Shown in pieces: positions 1-7,680 of a stretch of DNA of 64,000 nucleotides. The first letter of the stretch is position 1. Each line of letters begins with the position of its first letter. The stretch lies in the NCBI RefSeq assembly GCF_000195915.1, contig NC_002578.1:558001-622000 (forward strand), given 5' to 3'. Source of the DNA: Thermoplasma acidophilum DSM 1728. GTDB taxonomy: Archaea; Thermoplasmatota; Thermoplasmata; Thermoplasmatales; Thermoplasmataceae. A program made the translations under genes and the position numbers. Below the pieces are notes generated by a model, which saw only the letters and a program-made list of their open reading frames with translations, was not told the origin of the DNA and made no database searches.

Positions 1-42
1 CATCAGCGATCTCACGAACAAAGCCAGTTCCTTGTTAACCAT
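1..42 (-). CDS. 5' end of a gene running off the window edge
   Basis: A minus-strand ATG at 42 opens a frame of 14 codons (MVNKELALFVRSLM) that is still open at the window edge. A TTTTAA-like box lies about 26 nt upstream (65-70), which fits a leaderless archaeal start divergent from the aminotransferase. The product cannot be recognised from 14 residues. Confidence 0.4.
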   Translation of the reverse strand, partial: MVNKELALFVRSLM

Positions 43-170
43 GCTTGAGCTTATTCCTTTCTGATTAAAATCCTTTTGATCCTTGTTGGGAAAGATCTTA
101 GATATATGTCACAGCCATTATCAATTATACGTTATGATAAATACTCGAATAACGCACGTACACAAATAGA

Positions 171-180
171 AAAGTTTTAT
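171..180 (+). promoter_or_regulatory. TATA-like box of the aminotransferase gene
   Basis: The AT-rich element AAAGTTTTAT is centred about 27 nt before the ATG at 203. This is the distance expected if transcription starts at or next to the start codon. Assigned from position and composition only. Confidence 0.35.
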
Positions 181-202
181 TCCACTCAGAGATTATGTAA
201 AA

Positions 203-1351
203 ATGCTCTCCGAAAGGATGCAGTACATAAACGAGTCAGCTACGGTATCGGCATCAAACAACGTTGAAAAGCTCAGAAAACAGGGCCTGAAGATATATAA
301 TTTTGGCATTGGTGAACCTGATTTCACAACGCCGGAAGGGATCATAGATTACGCCTTTGAGATGGCGAAACAGGGAAAGACCCATTATACTCCCTCTGCT
401 GGAATTATGGAACTCCGCGAGAAAATTGCATCTAAGCTGAAGACAAGAAATCGCATAGATGCAAATGCGGAAAACGTGCTCGTCACGCCGACGAAGTTCG
501 GCATAAACCTCGCAATGATGGTCATACTGAATCCTGGTGATGAGGTCATCATACCGGATCCATACTACGTATCATATCCCGATATAGTTAAACTTGCAGG
601 AGGTAAGCCTGTACCTGTGCGAACCACCGACGATTACGATATTGATCTGGATGAGATGAGAAAATTCGTGACACCAAGGACAAGGGCCATAATTCTCAAT
701 AATCCAAATAACCCAACCGGTAAGGTTCTATCGGAGAAAGAGATAAGAGACCTCGTAGATTTCGCATTGGAAAATGATATTTACATAGTATCAGATGAAA
801 TATATGAGGATCTAATATACGAGGGAAGCCTGTATTCGCCAGCTTCTATGGGAAAGGAGGCATTTGAACACACCATAACGCTGAATGGCTTTTCAAAAGG
901 ATATGCCATGACCGGATGGCGCATAGGGTATTTCGTGGCTACTGAGGAGATCGTTGAAGCCGCAAACATCATACAGCAGCAGACAATAACATGTGCTTCA
1001 TCTATATCGCAGTATGCGGCTCTCAGAGCGCTTGATGACAATGAAAGTCCAGCTAGGATGAGATCCGAATTCAGGAAACGCAGAGACCTTGCATACGGCA
1101 TACTTTCTGAGAGCACGGATATGAAGGTGCACAAGCCAGAAGGCGCATTCTACATGTTTCCTGGGTACAGCAAGGATATACCCTCCGAAAAGATCGCTGA
1201 GATGCTGCTGAACCAGGAGCATGTTGTCGTTACCCCAGGAAGCGCCTTTGGCGATCGTGGCCGACACCATTTCAGGATATCATTTGCGACCTCGGAAGAC
1301 ATTATCAAAGAGGGACTTGAAAGGCTGGTCAAATTTATGCACACATTATGA
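203..1351 (+). CDS. Class I/II PLP aminotransferase, aspartate aminotransferase type
   Basis: A 382-residue fold-type I aminotransferase, the usual length for archaeal AspB-like enzymes. It should move the amino group between aspartate (or another amino acid) and 2-oxoglutarate in the cytoplasm. Visible landmarks are NNPNNPTGK near residues 168-176, the PLP-binding lysine K232 in NGFSKGYAMTGWRIGY, and arginine R358 in HHFRISFA, which binds the substrate carboxylate. It precedes thrB and a Cys/Met PLP enzyme, so a role in the aspartate family of amino acids is a reasonable inference. Exact substrate choice (Asp, aromatic or broad) cannot be read from sequence. Start chosen at 203 because a TATA-like box lies about 27 nt before it. 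Confidence 0.85.
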   Translation: MLSERMQYINESATVSASNNVEKLRKQGLKIYNFGIGEPDFTTPEGIIDYAFEMAKQGKTHYTPSAGIMELREKIASKLKTRNRIDANAENVLVTPTKFGINLAMMVILNPGDEVIIPDPYYVSYPDIVKLAGGKPVPVRTTDDYDIDLDEMRKFVTPRTRAIILNNPNNPTGKVLSEKEIRDLVDFALENDIYIVSDEIYEDLIYEGSLYSPASMGKEAFEHTITLNGFSKGYAMTGWRIGYFVATEEIVEAANIIQQQTITCASSISQYAALRALDDNESPARMRSEFRKRRDLAYGILSESTDMKVHKPEGAFYMFPGYSKDIPSEKIAEMLLNQEHVVVTPGSAFGDRGRHHFRISFATSEDIIKEGLERLVKFMHTL

Positions 1352-1400
1352 TTACTAATAGTAATTATTTATAACAAAATTATTAATATTAATACAAGGA

Positions 1401-2333
1401 TTGCCGCAAGTGAAAGTCACAGCATCGGCTCCATGTTCTTCTGCAAATCTCGGATCTGGATTCGATACGCTCGCCATTGCACTGGACGCGTTCCACGATA
1501 GAGTCACGATCAGCGATCATGATGGTTTTAAACTTACCGGCGAGGGCATTCCGCTTGATCCGGAAAGAAATACGGCCGGTCTCGCCGCGATAGCACTTCT
1601 TGACGAACTCGGTCTGGAACGGGACATTGAGATAAGGATAGAAAAGGGAGTGCCAAAGGGTCTAGGCCTTGGAAGCAGTGGCGCAAGTGCCGCAGCGGCC
1701 GTGAAAGCCTTAGATGCCTACTTCGGCCTCGGGCTGACCCAGGAGGAAATGATAGGCTATGCTATGATCGGTGAAATAGCATCATCCGGAAGTCCGCATC
1801 CGGACAACGTCTCAGCGTCCATCATCGGTGGGCTCGTCCTTGTGACGCATGATGATGACTTAAGGGCATCCAGGATAAATATATCTGGAGATTACAGGTT
1901 TCTAGTTGCCATACCTGATCTCTTTACGGAGAATAAAACCAGGGCAGCAAGACAGATGCTCCCAAGATCCATTCCGCTGGATAGCTATTCCAAGGCCTTA
2001 GGGCGTACAGCATCTCTTATAGCTGGCTTGATGTCAGGAAACAGAAATCTAATTAGGGTAGGCATGAACGACGACATTGTGGAGCCTTCTAGGATCTCGC
2101 TCTTTCCCTACTATTACGATATGAAGCGTATGGCGTTGGCAAATGAAGCTGTGGCCGCTGCTGTCAGCGGTGCCGGACCGTCCATTCTCATGGTGTGCGA
2201 TGAAATGTCAGATATGGATTCGATAAGAGCAGGAATCAGTGAAATCTTTTCAAGATATAATATTACGGGGCGTGTAATAGAGGCAAGGATGTCTGGTGGT
2301 GCGTTTGTCGAAGGATCTCCAGTTTCCGATTAG
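1401..2333 (+). CDS. thrB: Homoserine kinase (GHMP family)
   Basis: A 310-residue GHMP kinase that phosphorylates homoserine to O-phosphohomoserine, the precursor of threonine. The N-terminus carries SSANLGSGFDTLAIAL, and the ATP-binding glycine-rich loop PKGLGLGSSGASAAAA lies near residues 85-100. A late AVSGAGPSILMV motif is the typical third GHMP motif. The start is TTG 1401; a GTG at 1410 is also possible. The AT-rich stretch at 1366-1375 would suit a promoter for a leaderless TTG start. The 3' end overlaps the next gene by 38 nt, which suggests co-transcription and a shared role in homoserine use. Confidence 0.87.
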   Translation: MPQVKVTASAPCSSANLGSGFDTLAIALDAFHDRVTISDHDGFKLTGEGIPLDPERNTAGLAAIALLDELGLERDIEIRIEKGVPKGLGLGSSGASAAAAVKALDAYFGLGLTQEEMIGYAMIGEIASSGSPHPDNVSASIIGGLVLVTHDDDLRASRINISGDYRFLVAIPDLFTENKTRAARQMLPRSIPLDSYSKALGRTASLIAGLMSGNRNLIRVGMNDDIVEPSRISLFPYYYDMKRMALANEAVAAAVSGAGPSILMVCDEMSDMDSIRAGISEIFSRYNITGRVIEARMSGGAFVEGSPVSD

Positions 2334-3438
2334 GGATAGTTTCGATAGAAATGCGTTTTCTGTTAACTTTCCAATATATGCGACTACGGCCTACAGGTCT
2401 CCAGAGGGTGATCATTTCCGCTATTCCAGGGAGAATAATCCCACTGTGGAGGAGCTGGCAAGGCAGATATCTCTGCTTGAAGGTTCACAGTTAGCCGCAT
2501 GCTTCTCATCCGGCATGGGATCTATATCAACCGTTTTTCTCTCCCTGCTGAAACCAGGAGACGGCCTGGTGTTGCCTATGGATGTTTTTGGAAGAACGTA
2601 TCTTTTTGCAAAGGACTTTCTATCAAGATTCGGAATAAATGTTTCCATAACAGACCCTGGAACAGATAAAGTTATCGAGGCCATAGGCGATAAAACGCGG
2701 ATGATCTTCGTGGAAAGCCTCTCCAATCCTGTACTTCGAGTTTATGACATAAAAAGGCTTTCTGATTCTGCGAAACAGAACAATGCGCTTCTGGTTGTAG
2801 ATGATACAATAATAACTCCCGTTGGCCAGCGCGCGATCGATCATGGAGCTGATATCGTCGTCAATAGCCTCTCAAAATTCATTGGGGGACACAATGCTGC
2901 TATTGGTGGGTCGTCATCCGGATCATCTGAATTTATAAAAAATATAGATTCTGACAGGAGAAGCCTTGGATCTTCCATGGATCCTTTTTCTGCGTTCTTA
3001 TTTCTGCAGGGGATGAAAACACTGAAGATACGCATAGAAAGATCATCAAGATCGGCGCAGATCATAGCAGAGCATTTGTCGACATTGGATCATGTGGAGA
3101 GAGTCTACTATCCAGGGCTGACCGAAAATGATTATCACGATCTGGCTCTCCGGACATTAAAAAATTATGGATCTGTAGTTTCCTTTGTTCTAGATGATGG
3201 TGTAGACGCATCTAAATTCATGTCATCCCTCGAAAGGATAATTCCTGCAAACACCATGGGCAGTGTAGAAACGCTCATATCTAATCCATACAGTATGTCG
3301 CATAGGAACCTAAGCGATAAGGAACGCGCAAGAATAGGCGTCGTTCCCGGATTAATGAGACTATCCGTAGGGATAGAGGAAATATCAGATATAATGGATG
3401 ATATAGAGAACGCTATCAAAAAAAGTTTGAAAAGTTAG
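2296..3438 (+). CDS. Cys/Met metabolism PLP enzyme (cystathionine gamma-synthase/lyase type)
   Basis: A 380-residue trans-sulfuration enzyme. The PLP lysine is K194 (from GTG 2296) in NSLSKFIGGHN, and the substrate-side motifs SRENNPTVEELA and SSGMGSISTVFLS are recognisable. Family members make cystathionine or homocysteine from activated homoserine, or cleave cystathionine or methionine; which reaction applies cannot be decided here. Its 38-nt overlap with thrB argues for use of phosphohomoserine or another homoserine ester, but this is inference. GTG 2296, GTG 2299 and TTG 2305 are all possible starts; translation is probably coupled to thrB. Confidence 0.8.
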   Translation: MVRLSKDLQFPIRDSFDRNAFSVNFPIYATTAYRSPEGDHFRYSRENNPTVEELARQISLLEGSQLAACFSSGMGSISTVFLSLLKPGDGLVLPMDVFGRTYLFAKDFLSRFGINVSITDPGTDKVIEAIGDKTRMIFVESLSNPVLRVYDIKRLSDSAKQNNALLVVDDTIITPVGQRAIDHGADIVVNSLSKFIGGHNAAIGGSSSGSSEFIKNIDSDRRSLGSSMDPFSAFLFLQGMKTLKIRIERSSRSAQIIAEHLSTLDHVERVYYPGLTENDYHDLALRTLKNYGSVVSFVLDDGVDASKFMSSLERIIPANTMGSVETLISNPYSMSHRNLSDKERARIGVVPGLMRLSVGIEEISDIMDDIENAIKKSLKS

Positions 3439-3456
3439 ATCGTCGTTACTGATCTT

Positions 3457-3825
3457 TTATGAATTTATCTTGTTGATTATCTTCGCAATTTTGCCGTCTT
3501 TGTCAACCGCTTTCAGCGCTTCAGCCAGATTTTTGCTGTCTCTAGATTTTATATTTTCAGGGAGTTCAGATTGAGCCTTCAACCTGGCGCTTATGATCTT
3601 TTCTGCCGTGGCTTCCGGAAGGCCTTTCACCAAGTTGAGATTCGTTTCGCATAGAGAGATATATTCTTTATCGCTGGCTATTTTATCGACATCTTCAATG
3701 AGCCCCTTCATAGCTGTTGATATTTGATCGACATCCTTGTCGAGAAGTCCTTGAAATAGGGCCAGCATTGCGTCGGACTGCTCTTTCTTTTTCATCTTTA
3801 ATATCTTTCCAATATCAGGCTCCAT
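3457..3825 (-). CDS. Small hypothetical protein, mostly helical
   Basis: A 122-residue charged protein beginning MEPDIGKILKMKKKEQSD. No family is recognised. The segment LVKGLPEATAEKIISAR has a helix-turn-helix or HhH-like look, and the whole chain is predicted helical from its heptad-like Leu/Lys/Glu spacing. There is no signal peptide or membrane span. The frame is open to an ATG at 3867, but I prefer ATG 3825 because a good TATA box (3847-3858) sits 22-33 nt upstream of it, and the extra residues of the longer form would be encoded across that box. It is convergent with the Cys/Met enzyme gene. Confidence 0.6.
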   Translation of the reverse strand: MEPDIGKILKMKKKEQSDAMLALFQGLLDKDVDQISTAMKGLIEDVDKIASDKEYISLCETNLNLVKGLPEATAEKIISARLKAQSELPENIKSRDSKNLAEALKAVDKDGKIAKIINKINS

Positions 3826-3846
3826 ATTACTGTATCTCTTCGTACA

Positions 3847-3858
3847 AGATAAATTTTG
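3847..3858 (-). promoter_or_regulatory. TATA box of the small hypothetical gene
   Basis: Read on the minus strand this is AAATTTATCTTG, centred about 27 nt before the ATG at 3825. It fits a leaderless promoter and decides between the two possible start codons. Confidence 0.4.
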
Positions 3859-3865
3859 CATTATC

Positions 3866-3902
3866 ATGATTATAAATCATAAATGCGATTTATTATCGCA
3901 TT
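3866..3902. repeat. Two adjacent small inverted repeats upstream of the hypothetical gene
   Basis: ATGATT (3866-3871) pairs with AATCAT (3875-3880), and AATGCGAT (3882-3889) pairs perfectly with ATCGCATT (3895-3902) across a TTATT loop. Both lie just upstream of the TATA box at 3847-3858, where an operator or activator site could be. Confidence 0.35.
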
Positions 3903-4219
3903 ATATTCACAATTGTATATCGATCAATACCGATACATCATACCAATTTAGGACACCAAATGGAAATGATTCACAGAAATAGGGGCAGACCGAACAACTG
4001 CCGAAACATTGAGAAAATCTATTGAAAATATAGAAACGCCAGGTGCGATGAATGTAAATATATAACATCAATTTCTACGAGGATTAATTTTTGATTCCGC
4101 GATATTCAACCGATTCGCTTTAAAGAATGCTCTGTCTCTAATACCTTAGTTTCCACTTTTCTACGAATATCAATTAGAAATAACCTATCATATCTTAATA
4201 ATATGAAAACAAGAATGGA
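3903..4219. other. AT-rich intergenic region without a recognisable gene
   Basis: About 320 nt between the hypothetical gene's promoter and the tRNA-Tyr gene. I see no open frame with coding character, no tRNA-like cloverleaf and no repeat array. Several short A/T runs could be promoters or terminators but cannot be assigned. Confidence 0.4.
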
Positions 4220-4317
4220 TCCCGGCTTCCGGATTCGAACCAGAGACCTGCGGATTACGGCGAATTCACCGTTGAACTCTCTACAGTCCGCCGCTCTACC
4301 AACTGAGCTAAGCCGGG
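4220..4317 (-). tRNA. tRNA-Tyr (anticodon GTA) with a 25-nt intron
   Basis: A full cloverleaf can be folded on the minus strand. The acceptor stem pairs CCCGGCT with AGCCGGG, the discriminator is A at 4220, and the T arm contains GGTTCGAATCC. The anticodon stem is GCGGA/TCCGC and the loop reads C-T-GTA-G-A once the insert is removed. The intron occupies 4256-4280, between tRNA positions 37 and 38, the canonical archaeal site cleaved by the splicing endonuclease. Removing it gives a 73-nt mature tRNA. CCA is not encoded. The two tRNA genes here are not clustered. Confidence 0.93.
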
Positions 4318-4347
4318 ATAGGCAGTATCCCTAATTTCATCTCATCA

Positions 4348-4358
4348 TTTAATATTTT
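4348..4358 (-). promoter_or_regulatory. TATA box of tRNA-Tyr
   Basis: AAAATATTAAA on the minus strand, centred about 36 nt before the mature 5' end. Transcription would start roughly 10 nt upstream of the tRNA, as is common when RNase P trims the 5' leader. Confidence 0.45.
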
Positions 4359-4380
4359 CGTGGATTGCAAGTGGTTGCAT

Positions 4381-4776
4381 TCACATCTTTTTAAGAATAT
4401 CAACTATCTCATTTTCGTACTTTTTGGCAACATCGGTAGAGAGATCGGTAAAAGTTTCTATCTGCGGCGATATGAGCTGCAATGAAACTCTGGTATTTTC
4501 TCCCATCTGATGTAGGACAAGCTTGCAGGGTATGAACATGCTGGTTTCATACGATTCGCTTATAAATTCATTGGCAGCTGCTGGCTTGCATATGTTGAGT
4601 ATATAGAGTGGATCGATCTTTTTCTGCATTGTCCGCTGGAGGATCTCTGCCACATCCACGTAGGAAAGTATAATGTATCCGGCTTGTTTTAAAACGCTAA
4701 AAATCCTCCCGTATACCTCCTCCAAATTGCCCTGAATGTCAATTTCGAACTTATACATATTTGAGTATTGAGACAT
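4381..4776 (-). CDS. DUF302-family protein
   Basis: A 131-residue cytoplasmic protein of the DUF302 type (COG3439). The features are an N-terminal beta-alpha segment starting FEIDIQGNLEEVYGRIFSVL, a central LYILNICKPAAANEFI and the typical FIPCKLVLHQ strand. Family members are widespread and their biochemical role is unknown. The ATG at 4776 is preceded by TATAAATATA at about 4797-4812, centred near -28, consistent with a leaderless mRNA. No functional partner is evident; the neighbours are tRNA genes. Confidence 0.72.
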   Translation of the reverse strand: MSQYSNMYKFEIDIQGNLEEVYGRIFSVLKQAGYIILSYVDVAEILQRTMQKKIDPLYILNICKPAAANEFISESYETSMFIPCKLVLHQMGENTRVSLQLISPQIETFTDLSTDVAKKYENEIVDILKKM

Positions 4777-5035
4777 TGCAAATTGCTGATAAAATCAATA
4801 TATTTATACTGTGATGATAGCAATGAAAGCAAATTGGGCAATGATCCTGCTGGAAACATCAGTAAATCAATCATAAGCATATTCTAGAAATAGAAAAATT
4901 AGATGCCAAATGAGAACGCATAATCAGCGGATATGACAGATCATCTTTGAATCGTCTCCTAATAGTTCAATCTTAACCAGAAGGTCAATCATTAATTATG
5001 CTCACTGCTATTTTATCTCATTTTCCAGAATCAAG

Positions 5036-5108
5036 TGGGGCCGTCCGGATTTGGACCGGAGTTTCCAGCTCCCGAAGCTGGAAGGATACCAGGCTACCCC
5101 ACGGCCCC
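5036..5108 (-). tRNA. tRNA-Pro (anticodon CGG)
   Basis: A 73-nt cloverleaf on the minus strand. The acceptor stem pairs GGGGCCG with CGGCCCC, with discriminator A at 5036. The anticodon stem CCAGC/GCTGG encloses loop TTCGGGA, giving anticodon CGG. The T arm is TCCGG-TCCAAAT-CCGGA. There is no intron and no encoded CCA. An AAAATTTAAA box near 5150-5160 on the minus strand is a likely promoter. Confidence 0.93.
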
Positions 5109-5324
5109 AGCCGCCTCTTCAAACAGGCAGCACCGATATTTTGTCTCTATGTTTAAATTTTATCATATTGGTTTTGGTTTTGTGCGCACATACTGTCTAT
5201 GTTATGTGCTCGATTAATCGATGGAACATAATGGCGTTGTATTCTATCCTAATTTCGATGCCAACAGAAGATCTATTATACTTTAAATTGATACGCAGAT
5301 GTATAAAATGAATCAATCACGCAG
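5109..5324. other. Intergenic region between tRNA-Pro and the prf1 leader, with one hairpin
   Basis: No convincing coding frame. GCACATA (5186-5192) pairs perfectly with TATGTGC (5203-5209) around a 10-nt loop. It lies upstream of the tRNA-Pro promoter, so it could be a small RNA element or chance. Nothing else stands out. Confidence 0.35.
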
Positions 5325-5345
5325 AAATATAATTTTAAAAATATT
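5325..5345 (+). promoter_or_regulatory. Probable TATA region for the prf1 transcript
   Basis: An AT-only stretch lying about 125-145 nt upstream of the prf1 ATG. If used, transcription would begin near 5360 and leave a leader of roughly 110 nt, unlike the leaderless arrangement seen for many genes in this window. Confidence 0.35.
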
Positions 5346-5354
5346 AAGTAAGTT

Positions 5355-5468
5355 GTACGGGAAATCCGAGACGACCCGTTACAAAAGTGCGTGTTTTAAC
5401 TCTATTCAGTACTGTGAAGTCCACTGCTGCGCAGTGAATTGACTTCCGTATAGTGGAAGGTGTTATTT
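5355..5468 (+). promoter_or_regulatory. Structured 5' leader of the release-factor gene with alternative hairpins
   Basis: Stem 1 pairs GTACGGG (5355-5361) with CCCGTTAC (5375-5382), one bulged U. Stem 2 is strong: GAAGTC (5416-5421) with GACTTC (5441-5446), and inside it CACTGC (5422-5427) with GCAGTG (5431-5436). Stem 3 pairs CTTCC (5443-5447) with GGAAG (5455-5459), masking the Shine-Dalgarno-like GGAAGG before ATG 5469. Stems 2 and 3 share bases 5443-5446, so they exclude each other. A further pairing, TCCACT (5420-5425) with AGTGGA (5452-5457), also competes with stem 2. This looks like translational control by alternative folding; no ligand can be proposed. Confidence 0.45.
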
Positions 5469-6713
5469 ATGGAAGATGATGAACAGATAAGGAGATATGA
5501 ATTTAAGCGTGCTCTGGAGGAGCTTTCGAAGTTGCATGGGCGAGGAACTGAACTCATATCGCTCTACATACCACCAGACAAGCAGATATCGGACGTTGTT
5601 GCATACCTCAGGGATGAATATTCAACTTCCTCGAATATAAAATCAAAATCCACCAGAAAGAATGTGCTGGCCGCCATAGAATCCATTATGGCCAGGCTGA
5701 AATACTACAAGACTCCACCACCTAATGGTTTCGTCTTCTTCGAGGGGCACATAGCGACAAGAGGTGATCAAACGGAGATGTACACCAAGATAATTGAACC
5801 TCCTGAACCCATCACCACATTCATGTATAAGTGCGACTCGGAATTCCATCTGGAGATGCTAAAGACGATGCTGGAGGAAAAGGAGATATATGGGCTCATC
5901 GTCATAGACAGGAAGGAAGCAACCGTTGGCTTCCTCAACGGCACGAGAATAGAGGTTGTTGATAATGTGCAGTCACAGGTTCCCAGCAAGCATCATCAGG
6001 GCGGCCAGTCCTCGCGAAGGTTCGAAAGACTGATTGAGATAGCGGCCAACGAGTTCTTCAAGAAGGTTGGCGAAATAGCGAATAACGCATTCATGCCAAA
6101 AATAAAGGACATAAGGGCAATATTCCTGGGTGGTCCTGGAGCTACGAAGGAATACTTCTTCGAGAAGGATTACTTGCGAAATGAAGTAAAGGAGAAGATA
6201 AAGGATCTGTTCGATGTTGGATACACCGATGAATCTGGTCTCAGAGAACTTGTTGAAAAGGCTTCGGAATCCATAAAGGATATGAAGATCTCAAAGGAGA
6301 AGGATCTGATGAACAGGTTCCTCCGTGAAGTGAGAAAACCCGATGGCGGTCTCGCAATTTATGGCGAACAAGCCATACGAGATGCGCTGGAGCAGAAGAT
6401 GGTTGATCTGCTCCTCATATCAGAGGGTCTCCGAAAGGTCAGGTATACATATCGATGTCCCACATGCCAGGCAGAATTAACCTTAAATCAAGAACCGAAT
6501 GAATGGCCAGTTTGCGAAAAGGATGGCACTCCAATGGAACTGGTTGCTGAAGATGACTTCATAGAGGACCTTTACAGGCTAGCCAAAGAATCGGGTGCCC
6601 AGGTCGAGATCATATCGGATCAGAGCGAAGAGGGTAAACTTCTCAAGCAGGCCTTTGGCGGCATGGCTGCAGTTCTGAGGTTCATTAGAAAGGATAACGT
6701 TCAGATGATGTGA
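5469..6713 (+). CDS. prf1: Peptide chain release factor aRF1
   Basis: A 414-residue archaeal class I release factor that reads all three stop codons and triggers peptidyl-tRNA hydrolysis on the ribosome. The stop-codon-reading NIKS motif is at residues 56-59 and the catalytic GGQ motif at 178-180, counted from ATG 5469. The C-terminal domain has the eRF1 type with a cysteine-bearing insertion (CPTCQ... VCEKDG near 335-358). GTG 5460 is in frame, but ATG 5469 has a GGAAGG ribosome-binding site 8 nt upstream and gives the usual N-terminus. The upstream leader is unusually long and structured. Confidence 0.95.
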   Translation: MEDDEQIRRYEFKRALEELSKLHGRGTELISLYIPPDKQISDVVAYLRDEYSTSSNIKSKSTRKNVLAAIESIMARLKYYKTPPPNGFVFFEGHIATRGDQTEMYTKIIEPPEPITTFMYKCDSEFHLEMLKTMLEEKEIYGLIVIDRKEATVGFLNGTRIEVVDNVQSQVPSKHHQGGQSSRRFERLIEIAANEFFKKVGEIANNAFMPKIKDIRAIFLGGPGATKEYFFEKDYLRNEVKEKIKDLFDVGYTDESGLRELVEKASESIKDMKISKEKDLMNRFLREVRKPDGGLAIYGEQAIRDALEQKMVDLLLISEGLRKVRYTYRCPTCQAELTLNQEPNEWPVCEKDGTPMELVAEDDFIEDLYRLAKESGAQVEIISDQSEEGKLLKQAFGGMAAVLRFIRKDNVQMM

Positions 6714-6717
6714 TCAG

Positions 6718-7617
6718 ATGATCGGAAGCAACGCCAGATCGCAGATCGATGACCTCATCGATTCCATGCACAGCATCGGCATTGGAAATACGCCATTCAT
6801 AGAGGTTGATGATGGTATATATGCCAAAATAGAATGGATGAACAGGTTCGGTTCCATAAAGGACAGGCCAGCATTCTTCATAATATATTCACTTAAAGAA
6901 TCTGGAGATCTCGACGGAAAGACACTCATAGAGGCTTCCTCAGGTAACACAGGCCTAGCCGTCTCCGGAATAGCAAAGATGCTTGGCGTACGATCAATCA
7001 TAGTTCTTCCAGAGAATGCGAGTCCCTTCACCAAGAGATCCATTATGGAGAATGGATCAAGAGTCATAGAGACGCCCGCATCCCTGGGTACAGAGGGATC
7101 GATTAACAGACTCAAAGAGATGGTCTCAACAGATGATTTCATATGGCTCAACCAGCACTCGAATACCAAGAACAGTGATTCTCACTATTATACCACAGCA
7201 AGGGAAATGGTCGATTCCATGGGCGTGCCATCTGCAATAGTCGCCGGGATAGGCACAGGCGGAACAATAACTGGTATCGCCAGGTACTTCAAGGAAATAG
7301 ATCCGGGCGTAAGGGTCATAGGAGTACAGCCGGCAGCAGGTTCCCACATACACGGTCTCAGGAATGTGTCCGCATCGAAATACCGCGGGATAATCGACAG
7401 GTACGGTCATCTCATAGATGAGATTGTATACGTTAACGAAGATCAGGCCATATCAGAGATACGAAGATATTATGAAAAGAGCGGCCAGCTTATAGGAATA
7501 TCCGCTGGCGCAAATCTGTACGCCTCCAGGCTGTTCCATGAGAGGTACAGGAAGATATTCACGGTCTTTCCTGATTCTGGAGAAAAATACAGAGAAGAGA
7601 TAGGACCTTTGATATAG
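6718..7617 (+). CDS. Cysteine synthase / cystathionine beta-synthase family PLP enzyme
   Basis: A 299-residue fold-type II PLP enzyme. The Schiff-base lysine is K48 in GSIKDRPA, and the substrate loop EASSGNTGLAV and the phosphate-binding GIGTGGTITG loop are both intact. Such enzymes make cysteine from O-acetylserine or O-phosphoserine and sulfide, or cystathionine from serine and homocysteine. The length matches a catalytic core without a regulatory CBS domain. It begins 4 nt after the prf1 stop, so it may be co-transcribed with it. Together with the Cys/Met lyase upstream, a role in sulfur amino-acid synthesis is likely. Confidence 0.83.
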   Translation: MIGSNARSQIDDLIDSMHSIGIGNTPFIEVDDGIYAKIEWMNRFGSIKDRPAFFIIYSLKESGDLDGKTLIEASSGNTGLAVSGIAKMLGVRSIIVLPENASPFTKRSIMENGSRVIETPASLGTEGSINRLKEMVSTDDFIWLNQHSNTKNSDSHYYTTAREMVDSMGVPSAIVAGIGTGGTITGIARYFKEIDPGVRVIGVQPAAGSHIHGLRNVSASKYRGIIDRYGHLIDEIVYVNEDQAISEIRRYYEKSGQLIGISAGANLYASRLFHERYRKIFTVFPDSGEKYREEIGPLI

Positions 7618-7680
7618 GATTTTTTTAAAATTGAAGAATAAATACAACGCTTTAAATTGCTGATCATAATTACGAATCGA

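Noticed and set aside
76-267. 63-codon open frame overlapping the aminotransferase start
   Set aside because: Overlaps a convincing aminotransferase gene and has no coding character.
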